Part shown: positions 8,641 through 17,369 of the stretch, in pieces
How the letters are laid out: every line of letters begins with the position of its first letter
How positions within the stretch are numbered: the stretch's first letter is position 1
Source: Ruminococcaceae bacterium UBA1036
Lineage (GTDB): Bacteria > Bacillota > Clostridia > Oscillospirales > Acutalibacteraceae
Direction: 5' to 3'
Length of the DNA: 64,000 nt
NCBI GenBank assembly: GCA_002316805.1
Contig: DCEF01000020.1
Span: forward strand, 137,899-201,898
Notes under the pieces: generated by a model
The model's database searches: none
Told to the model about the DNA's origin: nothing
The model's input: the letters and a program-made list of their open reading frames with translations, nothing else
Made by a program: the position numbers and the translations under genes

Positions 8641-8667
8641 TATTTTGTCTGGTTGTGATATTTTGGC

Positions 8668-9678
8668 TCAGGCGTTCAGTGCCTTGCTCACTGCAACAGA
8701 GCAGGCAACAGTCGCACCTACCATCGGGTTGTTGCCCATGCCGATAAGGCCCATCATCTCAACGTGCGCCGGAACGGAAGACGAACCTGCAAACTGGGCG
8801 TCGCTGTGCATGCGTCCGAGCGAATCCGTAAGGCCATAGGAAGCCGGCCCTGCACCGACGTTGTCCGGATGAAGCGTGCGGCCCGTGCCGCCGCCGCTTG
8901 CAACAGAGAAATATTTCTTGCCGTTTTCAATGCACCATTTCTTGTATGTGCCTGCTACAAGGTGCTGGAAACGCACAGGATTTGTAGAGTTGCCCGTAAT
9001 GGAAACATCGACACCTTCATGCTGCATTATGGCGACGCCTTCACGCACATCGTCTGCACCGTAGCATTTAATTGCAGAGCGTTCGCCGCTTGAGAACGGG
9101 CGTGTCTCCACAACTGTCAGTTTATCTGCATAATAATCGAAGTTCGTCCTTACATAAGTAAAACCGTTAATTCTCGAAATTATATATGCCGCATCCTTGC
9201 CAAGGCCATTCAGTATAACGCGGAGCGGCTCTTTACGCGCGGAATTTGCTGAGCGTGCAATTCCTATGGCGCCTTCCGCTGCCGCAAACGACTCATGGCC
9301 TGCGAGGAAGCAGAAGCACTTTGTCTCATCATTGAGCAGGCGCGCACCGAGGTTCCCGTGCCCAATGCCTACTTTCCGCTGTTCTGCAACAGAGCCCGGC
9401 ACTGTGAAAGCCTCAAGGCCTATACCAATTTTCTTAGACGCTTCAGCTGCCGACTTTACACCGGTCTTAAGGCCGATTGCGCAACCAAGCGTGTAAGCCC
9501 ACACTGCATTGTCGAAAGCTATCTGCTGTACGCCCTTTACGATTTTTTCAGTATCAATGCCTTTGGAAAGGCACAGGTCGCGTGCCTCTTCGAGACTGCC
9601 AAGGCCGTATTCGGCAAGGCACTTCTTGATTTTCGGCATTCTTCTCTCTTTACCTTCAAACATGACATCATTTGCCAT
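8668..9678 (-). CDS. GGGtGRT family protein
   Basis: The 336-aa product carries SGGGTGRTLHPDN (GGGTGRT at residues 262-268), the signature that names the GGGtGRT protein family, and other conserved glycine-rich blocks such as GIGHGNLGARLL (104-115) and LAGHESFAAAEG (125-136). Cysteines occur at several conserved positions. No function is established; members are regularly found beside a NifU-like iron-sulfur scaffold, as here, where the scaffold gene lies 22 nt upstream. An iron-sulfur related role is therefore likely but inferred. GAAGGAGGA precedes the ATG. No transmembrane segment or signal peptide is visible. Confidence 0.85.
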   Translation of the reverse strand: MANDVMFEGKERRMPKIKKCLAEYGLGSLEEARDLCLSKGIDTEKIVKGVQQIAFDNAVWAYTLGCAIGLKTGVKSAAEASKKIGIGLEAFTVPGSVAEQRKVGIGHGNLGARLLNDETKCFCFLAGHESFAAAEGAIGIARSANSARKEPLRVILNGLGKDAAYIISRINGFTYVRTNFDYYADKLTVVETRPFSSGERSAIKCYGADDVREGVAIMQHEGVDVSITGNSTNPVRFQHLVAGTYKKWCIENGKKYFSVASGGGTGRTLHPDNVGAGPASYGLTDSLGRMHSDAQFAGSSSVPAHVEMMGLIGMGNNPMVGATVACSVAVSKALNA

Positions 9679-9700
9679 CTTGCTTGTCCTCCTTCAGGCC

Positions 9701-10393
9701 TTATTCTTCACGCGGGTCTATATATTTTACCGCGTTGTCAAATTGGCCATACTGGCCTATGTTTTTCTTGTAAGCTTCGTTTGGCTCCATGCCGTGGCGG
9801 ATATCTTCCATCATTTTGCCAAGCTTTACAAACTGGTAGCCGACAACTTCGTTGTTCTTGTCGAGGGCAAGTTTCAAGACATACCCTTCCGTCATATCAA
9901 GGTAGCGCACACCTTTGGCGTTCGTGCTGTACATTGTGCCAACCTGTGAGCGCAGGCCTTTGCCAAGGTCTTCAAGTCCGGCGCCTATCGGCAGGCCGTT
10001 TTCAGAAAACGCTGTCTGGCTGCGGCCGTAAACTATCTGCTTAAACAGCTCGCGCATTGCAACGTTTATGGCATCGCACACAAGGTCTGTGTTAAGGCAT
10101 TCGAGCAATGTTTTTCCCGGCAGGATTTCAGCAGCCATAGCTGCCGAATGAGTCATGCCGGAGCATCCGATAGTTTCGATAAGCGCTTCCTGCACAATGC
10201 CTTCCTTAATATTAAGTGTAAGCTTGCAGGCACCCTGCTGCGGCGCACACCAGCCTACGCCGTGCGTCAGGCCTGAAATATCTTTGATATCATAAGCTTT
10301 CACCCATTTCCCCTCTTCTGGGATGGGTGACGGGCCGTGCTTCGGGCCTTTTGCGACAACACACATCTTTTCCACATCTGCGGAATAATTCAT
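9701..10393 (-). CDS. NifU-like iron-sulfur cluster assembly scaffold
   Basis: The 230-aa protein resembles the IscU/NifU N-terminal scaffold on which Fe-S clusters are assembled. Cys49 (GWCAPQQGAC, with Cys56), Cys77 (IGCSGMTHS, like IscU GCGS) and Cys106 (LVCDAIN) are candidate cluster ligands. It has an extra C-terminal part (about 140-230) not found in IscU. The start at 10393 is preferred because GGGAG lies 7 nt upstream; an in-frame ATG 24 nt earlier has no such site. It is the first gene of a two-gene operon with the GGGtGRT gene and has its own promoter. No cysteine desulfurase is adjacent. Confidence 0.82.
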   Translation of the reverse strand: MNYSADVEKMCVVAKGPKHGPSPIPEEGKWVKAYDIKDISGLTHGVGWCAPQQGACKLTLNIKEGIVQEALIETIGCSGMTHSAAMAAEILPGKTLLECLNTDLVCDAINVAMRELFKQIVYGRSQTAFSENGLPIGAGLEDLGKGLRSQVGTMYSTNAKGVRYLDMTEGYVLKLALDKNNEVVGYQFVKLGKMMEDIRHGMEPNEAYKKNIGQYGQFDNAVKYIDPREE

Positions 10394-10435
10394 ATCGGTA
10401 CTCCCTTCGGTTTTCATTTTCCACCAATATCCTTT

Positions 10436-10464
10436 ATTATAGCGGTTTTAGGGCTGCGAATCAA
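10436..10464 (-). promoter_or_regulatory. SigA promoter of the scaffold/GGGtGRT operon
   Basis: On the minus strand TTGATT (10459-10464) and TATAAT (10436-10441) are separated by 17 nt, about 45 nt upstream of the scaffold start. Confidence 0.75.
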
Positions 10465-10524
10465 TATGCTAATCAATATTTTAACAATCATCTATGCCTT
10501 GCATTTTATCTTGTGGCATATGTC

Positions 10525-10553
10525 TTGTACCACCGTATGTATGCTGTTATAAT
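10525..10553 (+). promoter_or_regulatory. Promoter of the 112-aa membrane protein gene
   Basis: TTGTAC (10525-10530) and TATAAT (10548-10553) are 17 nt apart, with a TGn extension before the -10. The start codon is 80 nt downstream. Confidence 0.65.
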
Positions 10554-10633
10554 TAATTCGAACTTTTGAACTGAGAAATTTAAAAACTTCTTACAGCGAT
10601 AAGTCCTTATAAAAAAGGAGGAAGCATTATCTT

Positions 10634-10972
10634 ATGGAAGGGCAGAACAACTACAACAACTATAACGGTGACCCGCATGGGCAGCAGCCATATTATCAAA
10701 ATCCGCAGTATCCACCGTACCCAAATTACCCTAACCCAATGATGTACGAAGACACTTCGCCGCTCTCTGTTGGGAGCTATCTCATAATGATACTTGTTTC
10801 ATGTATCCCGTTGGTAAATATAATCATGCTGTTTGTCTGGGGATTTGGCCATTCAAACGCCAACCGAAAGAATTTTGCCCGCGCGCAGCTTATTGTGCTC
10901 TTGATTTCCGTTGTTATCTGCACCATATTTGGCGCCAGTATAATTTCGTCGCTTTCCTCACTTCATTTCTGA
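10634..10972 (+). CDS. Small Tyr/Asn/Pro-rich membrane protein
   Basis: I do not recognise a named family with confidence. The 112-aa product has a polar N-terminal third made of Asn, Tyr, Gln and Pro (NNYNNYNG, YYQNPQYPPYPNYPNP), then two hydrophobic helices (about residues 46-70 and 83-105) separated by a short basic loop (GHSNANRKNFARAQ). Small Gram-positive membrane proteins with a Tyr/Pro-rich tail and two helices share this layout, and the RAQ loop between helices is common among them. AAGGAGGA stands 11 nt upstream of the ATG, and the gene has its own promoter and a very strong terminator, so it is a real monocistronic gene. Confidence 0.7.
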   Translation: MEGQNNYNNYNGDPHGQQPYYQNPQYPPYPNYPNPMMYEDTSPLSVGSYLIMILVSCIPLVNIIMLFVWGFGHSNANRKNFARAQLIVLLISVVICTIFGASIISSLSSLHF

Positions 10973-11000
10973 GCTCTAAAATGCACTGCTGAATGTATAC

Positions 11001-11040
11001 AATAACAACGGCTGCTTCACTGCAGCCGTTGTTATTTTTT
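11001..11040 (+). terminator. Strong intrinsic terminator
   Basis: A perfect 15-bp stem (11001-11015 with 11022-11036) with a 6-nt loop runs into a T tract, about 30 nt after the 112-aa gene. Confidence 0.92.
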
Positions 11041-11072
11041 TAACATTTCTTTTTTTTACACTGGGGCGGCGT

Positions 11073-11078
11073 TATAAT
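11073..11078 (+). promoter_or_regulatory. Possible -10 element of pta
   Basis: A perfect TATAAT lies about 80 nt upstream of pta, but the -35 region at proper spacing is only a T-run. Confidence 0.35.
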
Positions 11079-11105
11079 AACATGTGGTTAGACGTTCCCA
11101 TATAA

Positions 11106-12152
<1,047 letters not shown>

Positions 12153-12201
12153 TATTTTCCCATAAACAAGCGTTCCTGCACAATCCCGCGTTTTATAAAG
12201 C

Positions 12202-12257
12202 AAAGTCCGGTAAGGCATATTATATTGAAGATAATGTATGCCTAAGCCGGACTTTTT
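12202..12257 (+). terminator. Terminator of pta
   Basis: A long stem with AAGTCCGG/CCGGACTT at its base and GGCATA/TATGCC above it is followed by a T run (12253-12257). Confidence 0.8.
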
Positions 12258-12285
12258 CCATGCAGCAGGCAATATCCCAAAGCAG

Positions 12286-12325
12286 CGCAAAAGGTCCGGA
12301 GAAAAAATTCTCCGGACCTTTTGCG
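12286..12325 (-). terminator. Terminator of deoB
   Basis: A perfect 18-bp inverted repeat (12286-12303 with 12308-12325) with a 4-nt loop ends in TTTTGCG on the minus strand, 27 nt past the deoB stop. It could also act on the plus strand. Confidence 0.75.
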
Positions 12326-12352
12326 AATACACAGCCTGTGCTGCATATCTGT

Positions 12353-13522
12353 TTATTTTAAAATCTCCCCAAGTTGCGACGTCCCTTTGATTTTTTGCTT
12401 TATTCCAAAATAATCGAGGACTGTCGCTCCAATATCGGAAAAAGTCGGCCTTGTGCCGAGATTTTTCCCTGCTTTTACCGGTTTTCCGTAAATCACCAGT
12501 GGAATATATTCACGAGAATGATCTGTAGAAGGCGTTGCCGGGTCGCATCCGTGGTCAGCCGTTATCATAAGGATATCCTCATCCCTGAGGCCGCTTGTGA
12601 TACGCGGAAGCTGGCTGTCAAAGTAAGAAAGCGCTTTTGCATATCCGTCAACATCGTTCCTGTGCCCGTAAAGCATGTCGAAATCCACAAGGTTAGTAAA
12701 GCACAGTCCTGTAAAATTGCGGCCAAGGCGCTCGATGGTGCGCTCAATGCCTTCGGCATTACCTTTGGTGCGTACGGCGTCCGTGATTCCACGTCCGGCA
12801 AAAATATCCACTATCTTGCCTACTGAAAGAACATCGAACCCATTTTCCGAAAGCTGGTCAAGCATTGTCACCGCGGTCGGTTCGATAGAAAAGTCATGGC
12901 GCTCAGGCGTGCGCGTAAAATTGGGGTATTCACCGACAAACGGGCGTGCTATAACTCGGCCTACGCCATGCTTGCCGCTTAGTATCTTCCGCGCAATCTT
13001 GCAATACCTGTAAAGCTCTTCAACCGGAACTATGGATTCATGCGCCGCAATCTGAAAGACGCTGTCAGCCGAAGTATAAACTATGAGCTTGCCTGTCTTA
13101 AGGTGTTCCTGCCCATAATCACGGATTACATCAGTGCCTGAATATGGCTTGTTGCACAGAACTCCGTGCCCCGTCTGCTTTTCGAACTCGGAAATCACTT
13201 CCTCAGGGAAGCCATCAGGATAAGTTGGCAGCGGCTTCGGGGAATCTACCCCCGCAATTTCCCAGTGGCCGACAGTCGTATCTTTTCCTTTTGAATGCTC
13301 GCGCAGGCGCGCAAAAGAGCCTTCAGGCTCAGCAACACCTTTGCAACAGGTAACCCCATCAATATTAAAGAGGCCGAGCTTCCTCATGTTAGGCATATTG
13401 AAAAAGCTGCTTTTGGCGCATGACGCCAGTGTGTTGCTTCCCACATCCCCATATTCGGCAGCATCCGGTTCTTCACCAATGCCAAAACTGTCCAAAACAA
13501 TCAGAAAAATTCTTTTGCTCAT
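12353..13522 (-). CDS. deoB: Phosphopentomutase
   Basis: DeoB interconverts (deoxy)ribose-1-phosphate and (deoxy)ribose-5-phosphate, feeding nucleoside sugars into the pentose phosphate pathway. The 389-aa length is standard. The alkaline-phosphatase-fold metal site is visible: LDSFGIGEEPDA (about 9-20) with Asp, GSNTLA with the phosphorylatable Thr region (about 28-33), DTTVGHWEIAG (about 80-90) and TADHGCDPATPSTDHSRE (about 325-342) with the Mn-binding Asp and His. AAGGAG is 9 nt or so upstream of the ATG. It stands alone, without pdp, deoD or deoC next to it, and has a strong own promoter and a structured 120-nt leader. Confidence 0.95.
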   Translation of the reverse strand: MSKRIFLIVLDSFGIGEEPDAAEYGDVGSNTLASCAKSSFFNMPNMRKLGLFNIDGVTCCKGVAEPEGSFARLREHSKGKDTTVGHWEIAGVDSPKPLPTYPDGFPEEVISEFEKQTGHGVLCNKPYSGTDVIRDYGQEHLKTGKLIVYTSADSVFQIAAHESIVPVEELYRYCKIARKILSGKHGVGRVIARPFVGEYPNFTRTPERHDFSIEPTAVTMLDQLSENGFDVLSVGKIVDIFAGRGITDAVRTKGNAEGIERTIERLGRNFTGLCFTNLVDFDMLYGHRNDVDGYAKALSYFDSQLPRITSGLRDEDILMITADHGCDPATPSTDHSREYIPLVIYGKPVKAGKNLGTRPTFSDIGATVLDYFGIKQKIKGTSQLGEILK

Positions 13523-13650
13523 TGTCTGTCATTCTCCTTGATTATCCGCGCCGCAGAATGTATGCAGGGCGGATTTTTATTTTCTGATTTGTCCGTCCTG
13601 CTGACCCTTTTCAGAGCCGGGGTCTGTCCTTTTATCAGAAGTTCATCTTG

Positions 13651-13679
13651 ATTGTACCGCTGAATGATGAATCTGTCAA
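13651..13679 (-). promoter_or_regulatory. SigA promoter of deoB
   Basis: On the minus strand TTGACA (13674-13679) and TACAAT (13651-13656) are separated by 17 nt. The predicted leader of about 120 nt contains an ATCCGC/GCGGAT hairpin (about 13541-13575) ending just upstream of the deoB ribosome-binding site; I recognise no riboswitch in it. Confidence 0.8.
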
Positions 13680-13814
13680 TTATGGCAGCAGAATAAAAAA
13701 TATTTTATGCACTTTGATACTGCAAATTGAAGAAGGAAAGCTTTTCCACACGCATTGTTAGTATTTATGATGTGCAGTCTTCCCGTTTTAATACCGCTTA
13801 AAAGGGAAGCAGTA

Positions 13815-15251
13815 TCAGTACGCTTTTCCCCAGTAAACCATCGCATGTGCAGGTTTTCCGCAGCATGCGCAGACATCCGATATATGCTCCTGCTCGAACG
13901 GCATGCAGCGTGATGAGAGGCCGGCGACTTCCTTTATTTTTGCTTCACATGCAGGGTTGCCGCACCACATGGCTTTTACAAAGCCCGGCTTGTTCTCTGC
14001 TATCTCTTTCATCTCGTCAAGGGTTTTTGCAGTGTAAGTCATGCTCTCGCGGCGTTCCAGCGCGCGGCTGTACATCTGTTTGTGCACAGTTTCAAGCTGC
14101 TCCGCCACAGAATGTTCCAAGCCGCTGAGCGGGGCAATTATTTTTTCTCTGTCTGTGCGGCGCACAAGCACGCACTGGTCCTTTGCAATGTCGCGCGGAC
14201 CAATTTCAAGGCGCAGGGGTACGCCCTTCATCTCATACTGGGCAAATTTCCAGCCCGGTGTCTGGTCTGAGTCATCCACTTTTACCCTGAACTGCTTTTT
14301 AAGGCGCTCTTCAAGCTCCCTCGCCTTTTCAAGCACGCCGGGCTTGTGCTGCGCAACAGGGACTATAATTACCTGCACAGGTGCAACGGCAGGCGGCAAC
14401 ACAAGGCCGTCGTTGTCGCCATGTGTCATAATTATGCCGCCTATTATACGCGTGCTCATGCCCCATGACGTCTGGAAAGGATGGCAAATTGAGTTGTCCC
14501 TGCCCTGAAACGTCACGTTGAAAGCTTTGGCAAACCCGTCGCCGAAATAGTGGCTTGTGCCCGACTGGAGCGCCTTGCCATCGTGCATCATTGCTTCTAT
14601 GGTGTAAGTTGCCTCGGCCCCCGCAAATTTTTCGTTTTCTGTCTTCTGCCCTCTTATGACCGGCATGGCAAGCTGGTTTTCGCAGAAGTCCGCATAAACT
14701 TCAAGCATGCGCTTCGTCTCCGAAATGGCTTCCTCGGCCGTCTCGTGCATAGTGTGGCCTTCCTGCCAATGAAACTCAACAGAGCGCAGGAATGGGCGCG
14801 TCGTCTTTTCCCAGCGGACAACCGAGCACCACTGGTTGTAAAGTTTAGGCAGGTCACGGTAAGAATGTATCACGCGCGCGTAGTGCTCGCAGAAAAGCGT
14901 CTCCGAAGTAGGCCGCACACAAAGGCGCTCCGGCAGTTTTTCGTTGCCACCCATCGTTACCCATGCAACTTCCGGTGCAAAGCCCTTTATGTGGTCTTTT
15001 TCTTTATTGAGCAGGCTTTCCGGAATAAACAGCGGCATGGAAACATTTACATGGCCGAGCTCCTTAAACTTTTTGTCGAGAATATCATGGATGTTTTCCC
15101 ATATTGCCCAACCGTAAGGCTCTATCACCATGCAGCCGCGCACACTTGTGTAGTCCATGAGCTCCGCTTTTTTAACAATGTCTGTGTACCACTGGGCAAA
15201 GTCTTTCTCCATAGGAGTGATTGCTTCAACCATTTTTTTCTGTTCTGCCAT
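13815..15251 (-). CDS. proS: Prolyl-tRNA synthetase, short type without editing insertion
   Basis: The 478-aa class II synthetase charges tRNA-Pro. It begins directly with the catalytic core: [16 protein letters not shown] is near 39-54, [16 protein letters not shown] near 118-133, and motif 3 contains [16 protein letters not shown] (about 271-286). The C-terminal zinc-like domain has [10 protein letters not shown] (about 425-434) and CACCGK with the terminal Tyr typical of the eukaryote/archaeal-like type. The 180-aa INS editing domain of the long bacterial type is absent. Such enzymes mischarge Ala or Cys onto tRNA-Pro and depend on free-standing deacylases; a YbaK homologue is encoded at 44547-45032. 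AAGGGGAG precedes the ATG. Confidence 0.95.
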   Translation of the reverse strand: MAEQKKMVEAITPMEKDFAQWYTDIVKKAELMDYTSVRGCMVIEPYGWAIWENIHDILDKKFKELGHVNVSMPLFIPESLLNKEKDHIKGFAPEVAWVTMGGNEKLPERLCVRPTSETLFCEHYARVIHSYRDLPKLYNQWCSVVRWEKTTRPFLRSVEFHWQEGHTMHETAEEAISETKRMLEVYADFCENQLAMPVIRGQKTENEKFAGAEATYTIEAMMHDGKALQSGTSHYFGDGFAKAFNVTFQGRDNSICHPFQTSWGMSTRIIGGIIMTHGDNDGLVLPPAVAPVQVIIVPVAQHKPGVLEKARELEERLKKQFRVKVDDSDQTPGWKFAQYEMKGVPLRLEIGPRDIAKDQCVLVRRTDREKIIAPLSGLEHSVAEQLETVHKQMYSRALERRESMTYTAKTLDEMKEIAENKPGFVKAMWCGNPACEAKIKEVAGLSSRCMPFEQEHISDVCACCGKPAHAMVYWGKAY

Positions 15252-15359
15252 TTTGACTCCCCTTATCCGGCAAACAAGCCGTTGCTTTTCCTTGATATTT
15301 ATGCCTCACACATTAAATGGAATCCGGCATGCGCTTCATTTTTTAGCTTTTTATTTTAT

Positions 15360-15388
15360 ATTATAAATAGGCGGCTGTGTTTTTGCAA
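15360..15388 (-). promoter_or_regulatory. SigA promoter of proS
   Basis: On the minus strand TTGCAA (15383-15388) and TATAAT (15360-15365) are 17 nt apart. No T-box is visible in the 110-nt leader. Confidence 0.75.
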
Positions 15389-15410
15389 GCGCGGCGCAGC
15401 ATGCCGCACA

Positions 15411-15446
15411 TAAAACAAAAACCGCTATGCATAAAGCGCACAGCGG
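15411..15446 (-). terminator. Terminator of acpP
   Basis: The stem CCGCT/AGCGG with inner TGC/GCG pairs (15422-15446) is followed on the minus strand by TTTTTGTTTT. Confidence 0.8.
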
Positions 15447-15470
15447 ATTCAAAGTCTCATTAAAGTATTC

Positions 15471-15701
15471 TTATTTCTGGTGCTCTTCGATATATTTGAC
15501 AAGTTCCCCAACCGTTTTGAGGTTCTCGACCTGATCGTCGGGAACTTCAATGTCAAATTCATCCTCAATAGACATGAGCAGGTCAACTACATCCAGTGAA
15601 TCGGCGCCAAGGTCATCCTGAATATTAGTTTCTGGTGTGATTGTGTCTTCCTCTACATCAAACTGCTCGCTCAATATTGACTTGACTTTCTCTAAAACCA
15701 T
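15471..15701 (-). CDS. acpP: Acyl carrier protein
   Basis: The 76-aa acidic protein carries growing acyl chains on a phosphopantetheine arm during fatty-acid synthesis. GADSLDVVDL contains the DSL serine (Ser35) that receives the prosthetic group. The protein is small, strongly acidic and helical, as expected for AcpP. AAGGAGG is 7 nt upstream of the ATG. It is not near other fab genes; it lies alone between proS and the divergent aro operon. It could serve a specialised pathway, but the sequence looks like the housekeeping type. Confidence 0.95.
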   Translation of the reverse strand: MVLEKVKSILSEQFDVEEDTITPETNIQDDLGADSLDVVDLLMSIEDEFDIEVPDDQVENLKTVGELVKYIEEHQK

Positions 15702-15764
15702 GTTTATCCTCCTTAATTAGATCCAGACACATTTCTAAAAAGCATGATGTTACATGATGCTATG

Positions 15765-15793
15765 TGGACAAAGCAGGCTGCAGCTGCTACAAT
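15765..15793 (+). promoter_or_regulatory. Candidate promoter of the aro operon
   Basis: TGGACA (15765-15770) and TACAAT (15788-15793) are 17 nt apart. Transcription would start near 15800, giving a leader of about 114 nt. Confidence 0.55.
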
Positions 15794-15799
15794 GGCCAC

Positions 15800-15901
15800 A
15801 TGAAGAAAAATCCCCCTGGCTTTTGCCGTGGGAACTTAGTGCCTATCCACATATTATTAGTAAAGTCTGGCTTTGTCAATATTTTTTTATCCTTTTTTTG
15901 A
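15800..15901 (+). other. Possible 33-codon leader ORF before aroE
   Basis: An open frame starts with ATG at the predicted transcription start and ends TGA 12 nt before the aroE ATG, overlapping its ribosome-binding region. The product would be hydrophobic with five Phe, two at the very end. It has no Shine-Dalgarno site, and the T-rich DNA makes Phe codons likely by chance. Confidence 0.2.
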
Positions 15902-15913
15902 AAGGAAATTATT

Positions 15914-17260
15914 ATGGATTTTAAAACTTTCGCGCTTATTGGCCATCCGGTCGGGCACAGTATGTCACCACTCCTGCACTCGCGCCTTTTCGCGCTCAGC
16001 GGCATGAAAGCACATTACGGAGTGCTCGATATAGCACCGCAGAAACTCGCCGGATACATTCCGCACCTGCGCCGGTTTGATGGGTTCAACATCACCATTC
16101 CCCATAAGCAGGCTATTATCCCCATGCTCGACTCCTGCAGCGGGAAAGCCGCAGAGTCGGGATCGGTCAACACTGTGAAAAATTCCGGCGGCCGCCTTTG
16201 CGGATACACAACAGACGGTACGGGGTTCCGCCTTGCCATTGAAGCCGCCGGAGCAGGCCTTGGCGGCAAGGCTGTAATCCTCGGGGCCGGCGGAGCGGCG
16301 CACGCCATAGCTTTCGAGCTTGCCCATGCGGGCGCCTGCATAACTGTTGCCACACGCCCCCACAGTGCAAATGCGGCAAAGGGGCTCTGCGCCAGCATCC
16401 GCAAAAGCATACCCGAAGCAAACGTTTCGAGTTGCCTTATCCCCGAGCTCAGCGGTAAACAGGACCTGCTTGTAAATGCTACTCCCGCAGGCATGTACCC
16501 CAGTACGGAATCATGCGCCGCAGGTGAAGAGCTTGTCAAAAATTCTGGTTGTATATTCGACGCGGTCTATAACCCCGGAGAAACGGTGCTGCTTTCGCTC
16601 GCAAGGAAAAACGGCAAAAAAGCGGTGGGCGGCATCGGCATGCTCGTAGGGCAGGCAGCCGCGTCGGAGGAAATCTGGCTCGGCACACATTTTTCGCAGA
16701 AAGCCCTTGCCCACATATGTGGTGAAATATCACTTGAAATGAAGAAAAAATTCGGCAGCGTCGTGCTCTGCGGCTTTATGGGAAGCGGAAAAACCACATG
16801 CGGTCGCCTTCTCGCTGAAAAAGCGGGGCGAAAGTTTATAGATATGGACGACTATATAGAAAAGAAAGTGCACAAGCCCGTTGCCCAGATTTTTAAAGAC
16901 GACGGCGAGGAAGCTTTCCGCCGCATGGAGCGCGATGCAGTTGAGGAACTTTCGCGCACCGGCGGGCTTGTGATAGCTTCCGGCGGGGGCACCCTGCTTA
17001 AAAAAGAAAATGCCGACGCATTCAGGGCAAACAACATTGTCGTGCTGCTTGACGCTTCTCTTGGCACGGTAAGGGAGCGGCTAAAATGCGACAATTCCCG
17101 CCCACTGTTAAGCGGGCCCGACAGCGACGAAAAGATGAAATGCCTTTATGCAGAGCGAGAACCATCATACCACGCAAACTCGGATTTTACCATAAACGCT
17201 GACGGCACGCCGGAAAGTACAGCCGATGCAGTCCTCGCACTTTTAAAGCCGGCCATGTAG
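15914..17260 (+). CDS. aroEK: Shikimate dehydrogenase-shikimate kinase fusion
   Basis: One 448-aa chain carries two consecutive shikimate-pathway enzymes. Residues 1 to about 272 are AroE (3-dehydroshikimate to shikimate, NADPH): SMSPLLHS binds shikimate, NITIPHK supplies catalytic Lys65, ILGAGGAAHAIAF is the nucleotide-binding turn and GGIGMLVGQA the C-terminal block. From about 280 is AroK (shikimate to shikimate-3-phosphate): Walker A GFMGSGKTT near 287, DMDDYIE, SGGGTLL and RPLL. Both domains keep their key residues, so both activities are expected. GAAAGG is upstream of the ATG. First gene of the aro operon; the AroD and DAHP synthase steps are not in the window. Such fusions are uncommon in bacteria. 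Confidence 0.93.
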   Translation: MDFKTFALIGHPVGHSMSPLLHSRLFALSGMKAHYGVLDIAPQKLAGYIPHLRRFDGFNITIPHKQAIIPMLDSCSGKAAESGSVNTVKNSGGRLCGYTTDGTGFRLAIEAAGAGLGGKAVILGAGGAAHAIAFELAHAGACITVATRPHSANAAKGLCASIRKSIPEANVSSCLIPELSGKQDLLVNATPAGMYPSTESCAAGEELVKNSGCIFDAVYNPGETVLLSLARKNGKKAVGGIGMLVGQAAASEEIWLGTHFSQKALAHICGEISLEMKKKFGSVVLCGFMGSGKTTCGRLLAEKAGRKFIDMDDYIEKKVHKPVAQIFKDDGEEAFRRMERDAVEELSRTGGLVIASGGGTLLKKENADAFRANNIVVLLDASLGTVRERLKCDNSRPLLSGPDSDEKMKCLYAEREPSYHANSDFTINADGTPESTADAVLALLKPAM

Positions 17261-17330
17261 CAGTGGACGGCTCACTACAGGCATACCGCATTGCCGGCTT
17301 CAGGCCGGCATGGAACAAATGCGGCTTTTA

Positions 17331-17339
17331 TGCTATAAT
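17331..17339 (+). promoter_or_regulatory. Possible internal promoter before tyrA
   Basis: TGCTATAAT is an extended -10 sequence with a perfect hexamer (17334-17339), just after a GCCGGC/GCCGGC hairpin (about 17290-17310). No clear -35. It would let tyrA and the genes after it be transcribed apart from aroEK. Confidence 0.45.
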
Positions 17340-17369
17340 AGTGCAAACTGTAAAAGCGGAGGGAACGTC

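Noticed and set aside
13523..13814. Riboswitch in the deoB leader or small gene in the deoB-proS gap
   Set aside because: Hairpins are present but I cannot match them to any known riboswitch, and no frame has start signals.
14550..15413. 287-codon plus-strand frame opposite proS
   Set aside because: It lies antisense to a fully conserved synthetase, its product resembles no family, and it has no start signals.
15252..15420. T-box upstream of proS
   Set aside because: No T-box sequence or terminator/antiterminator pair is present in the leader.
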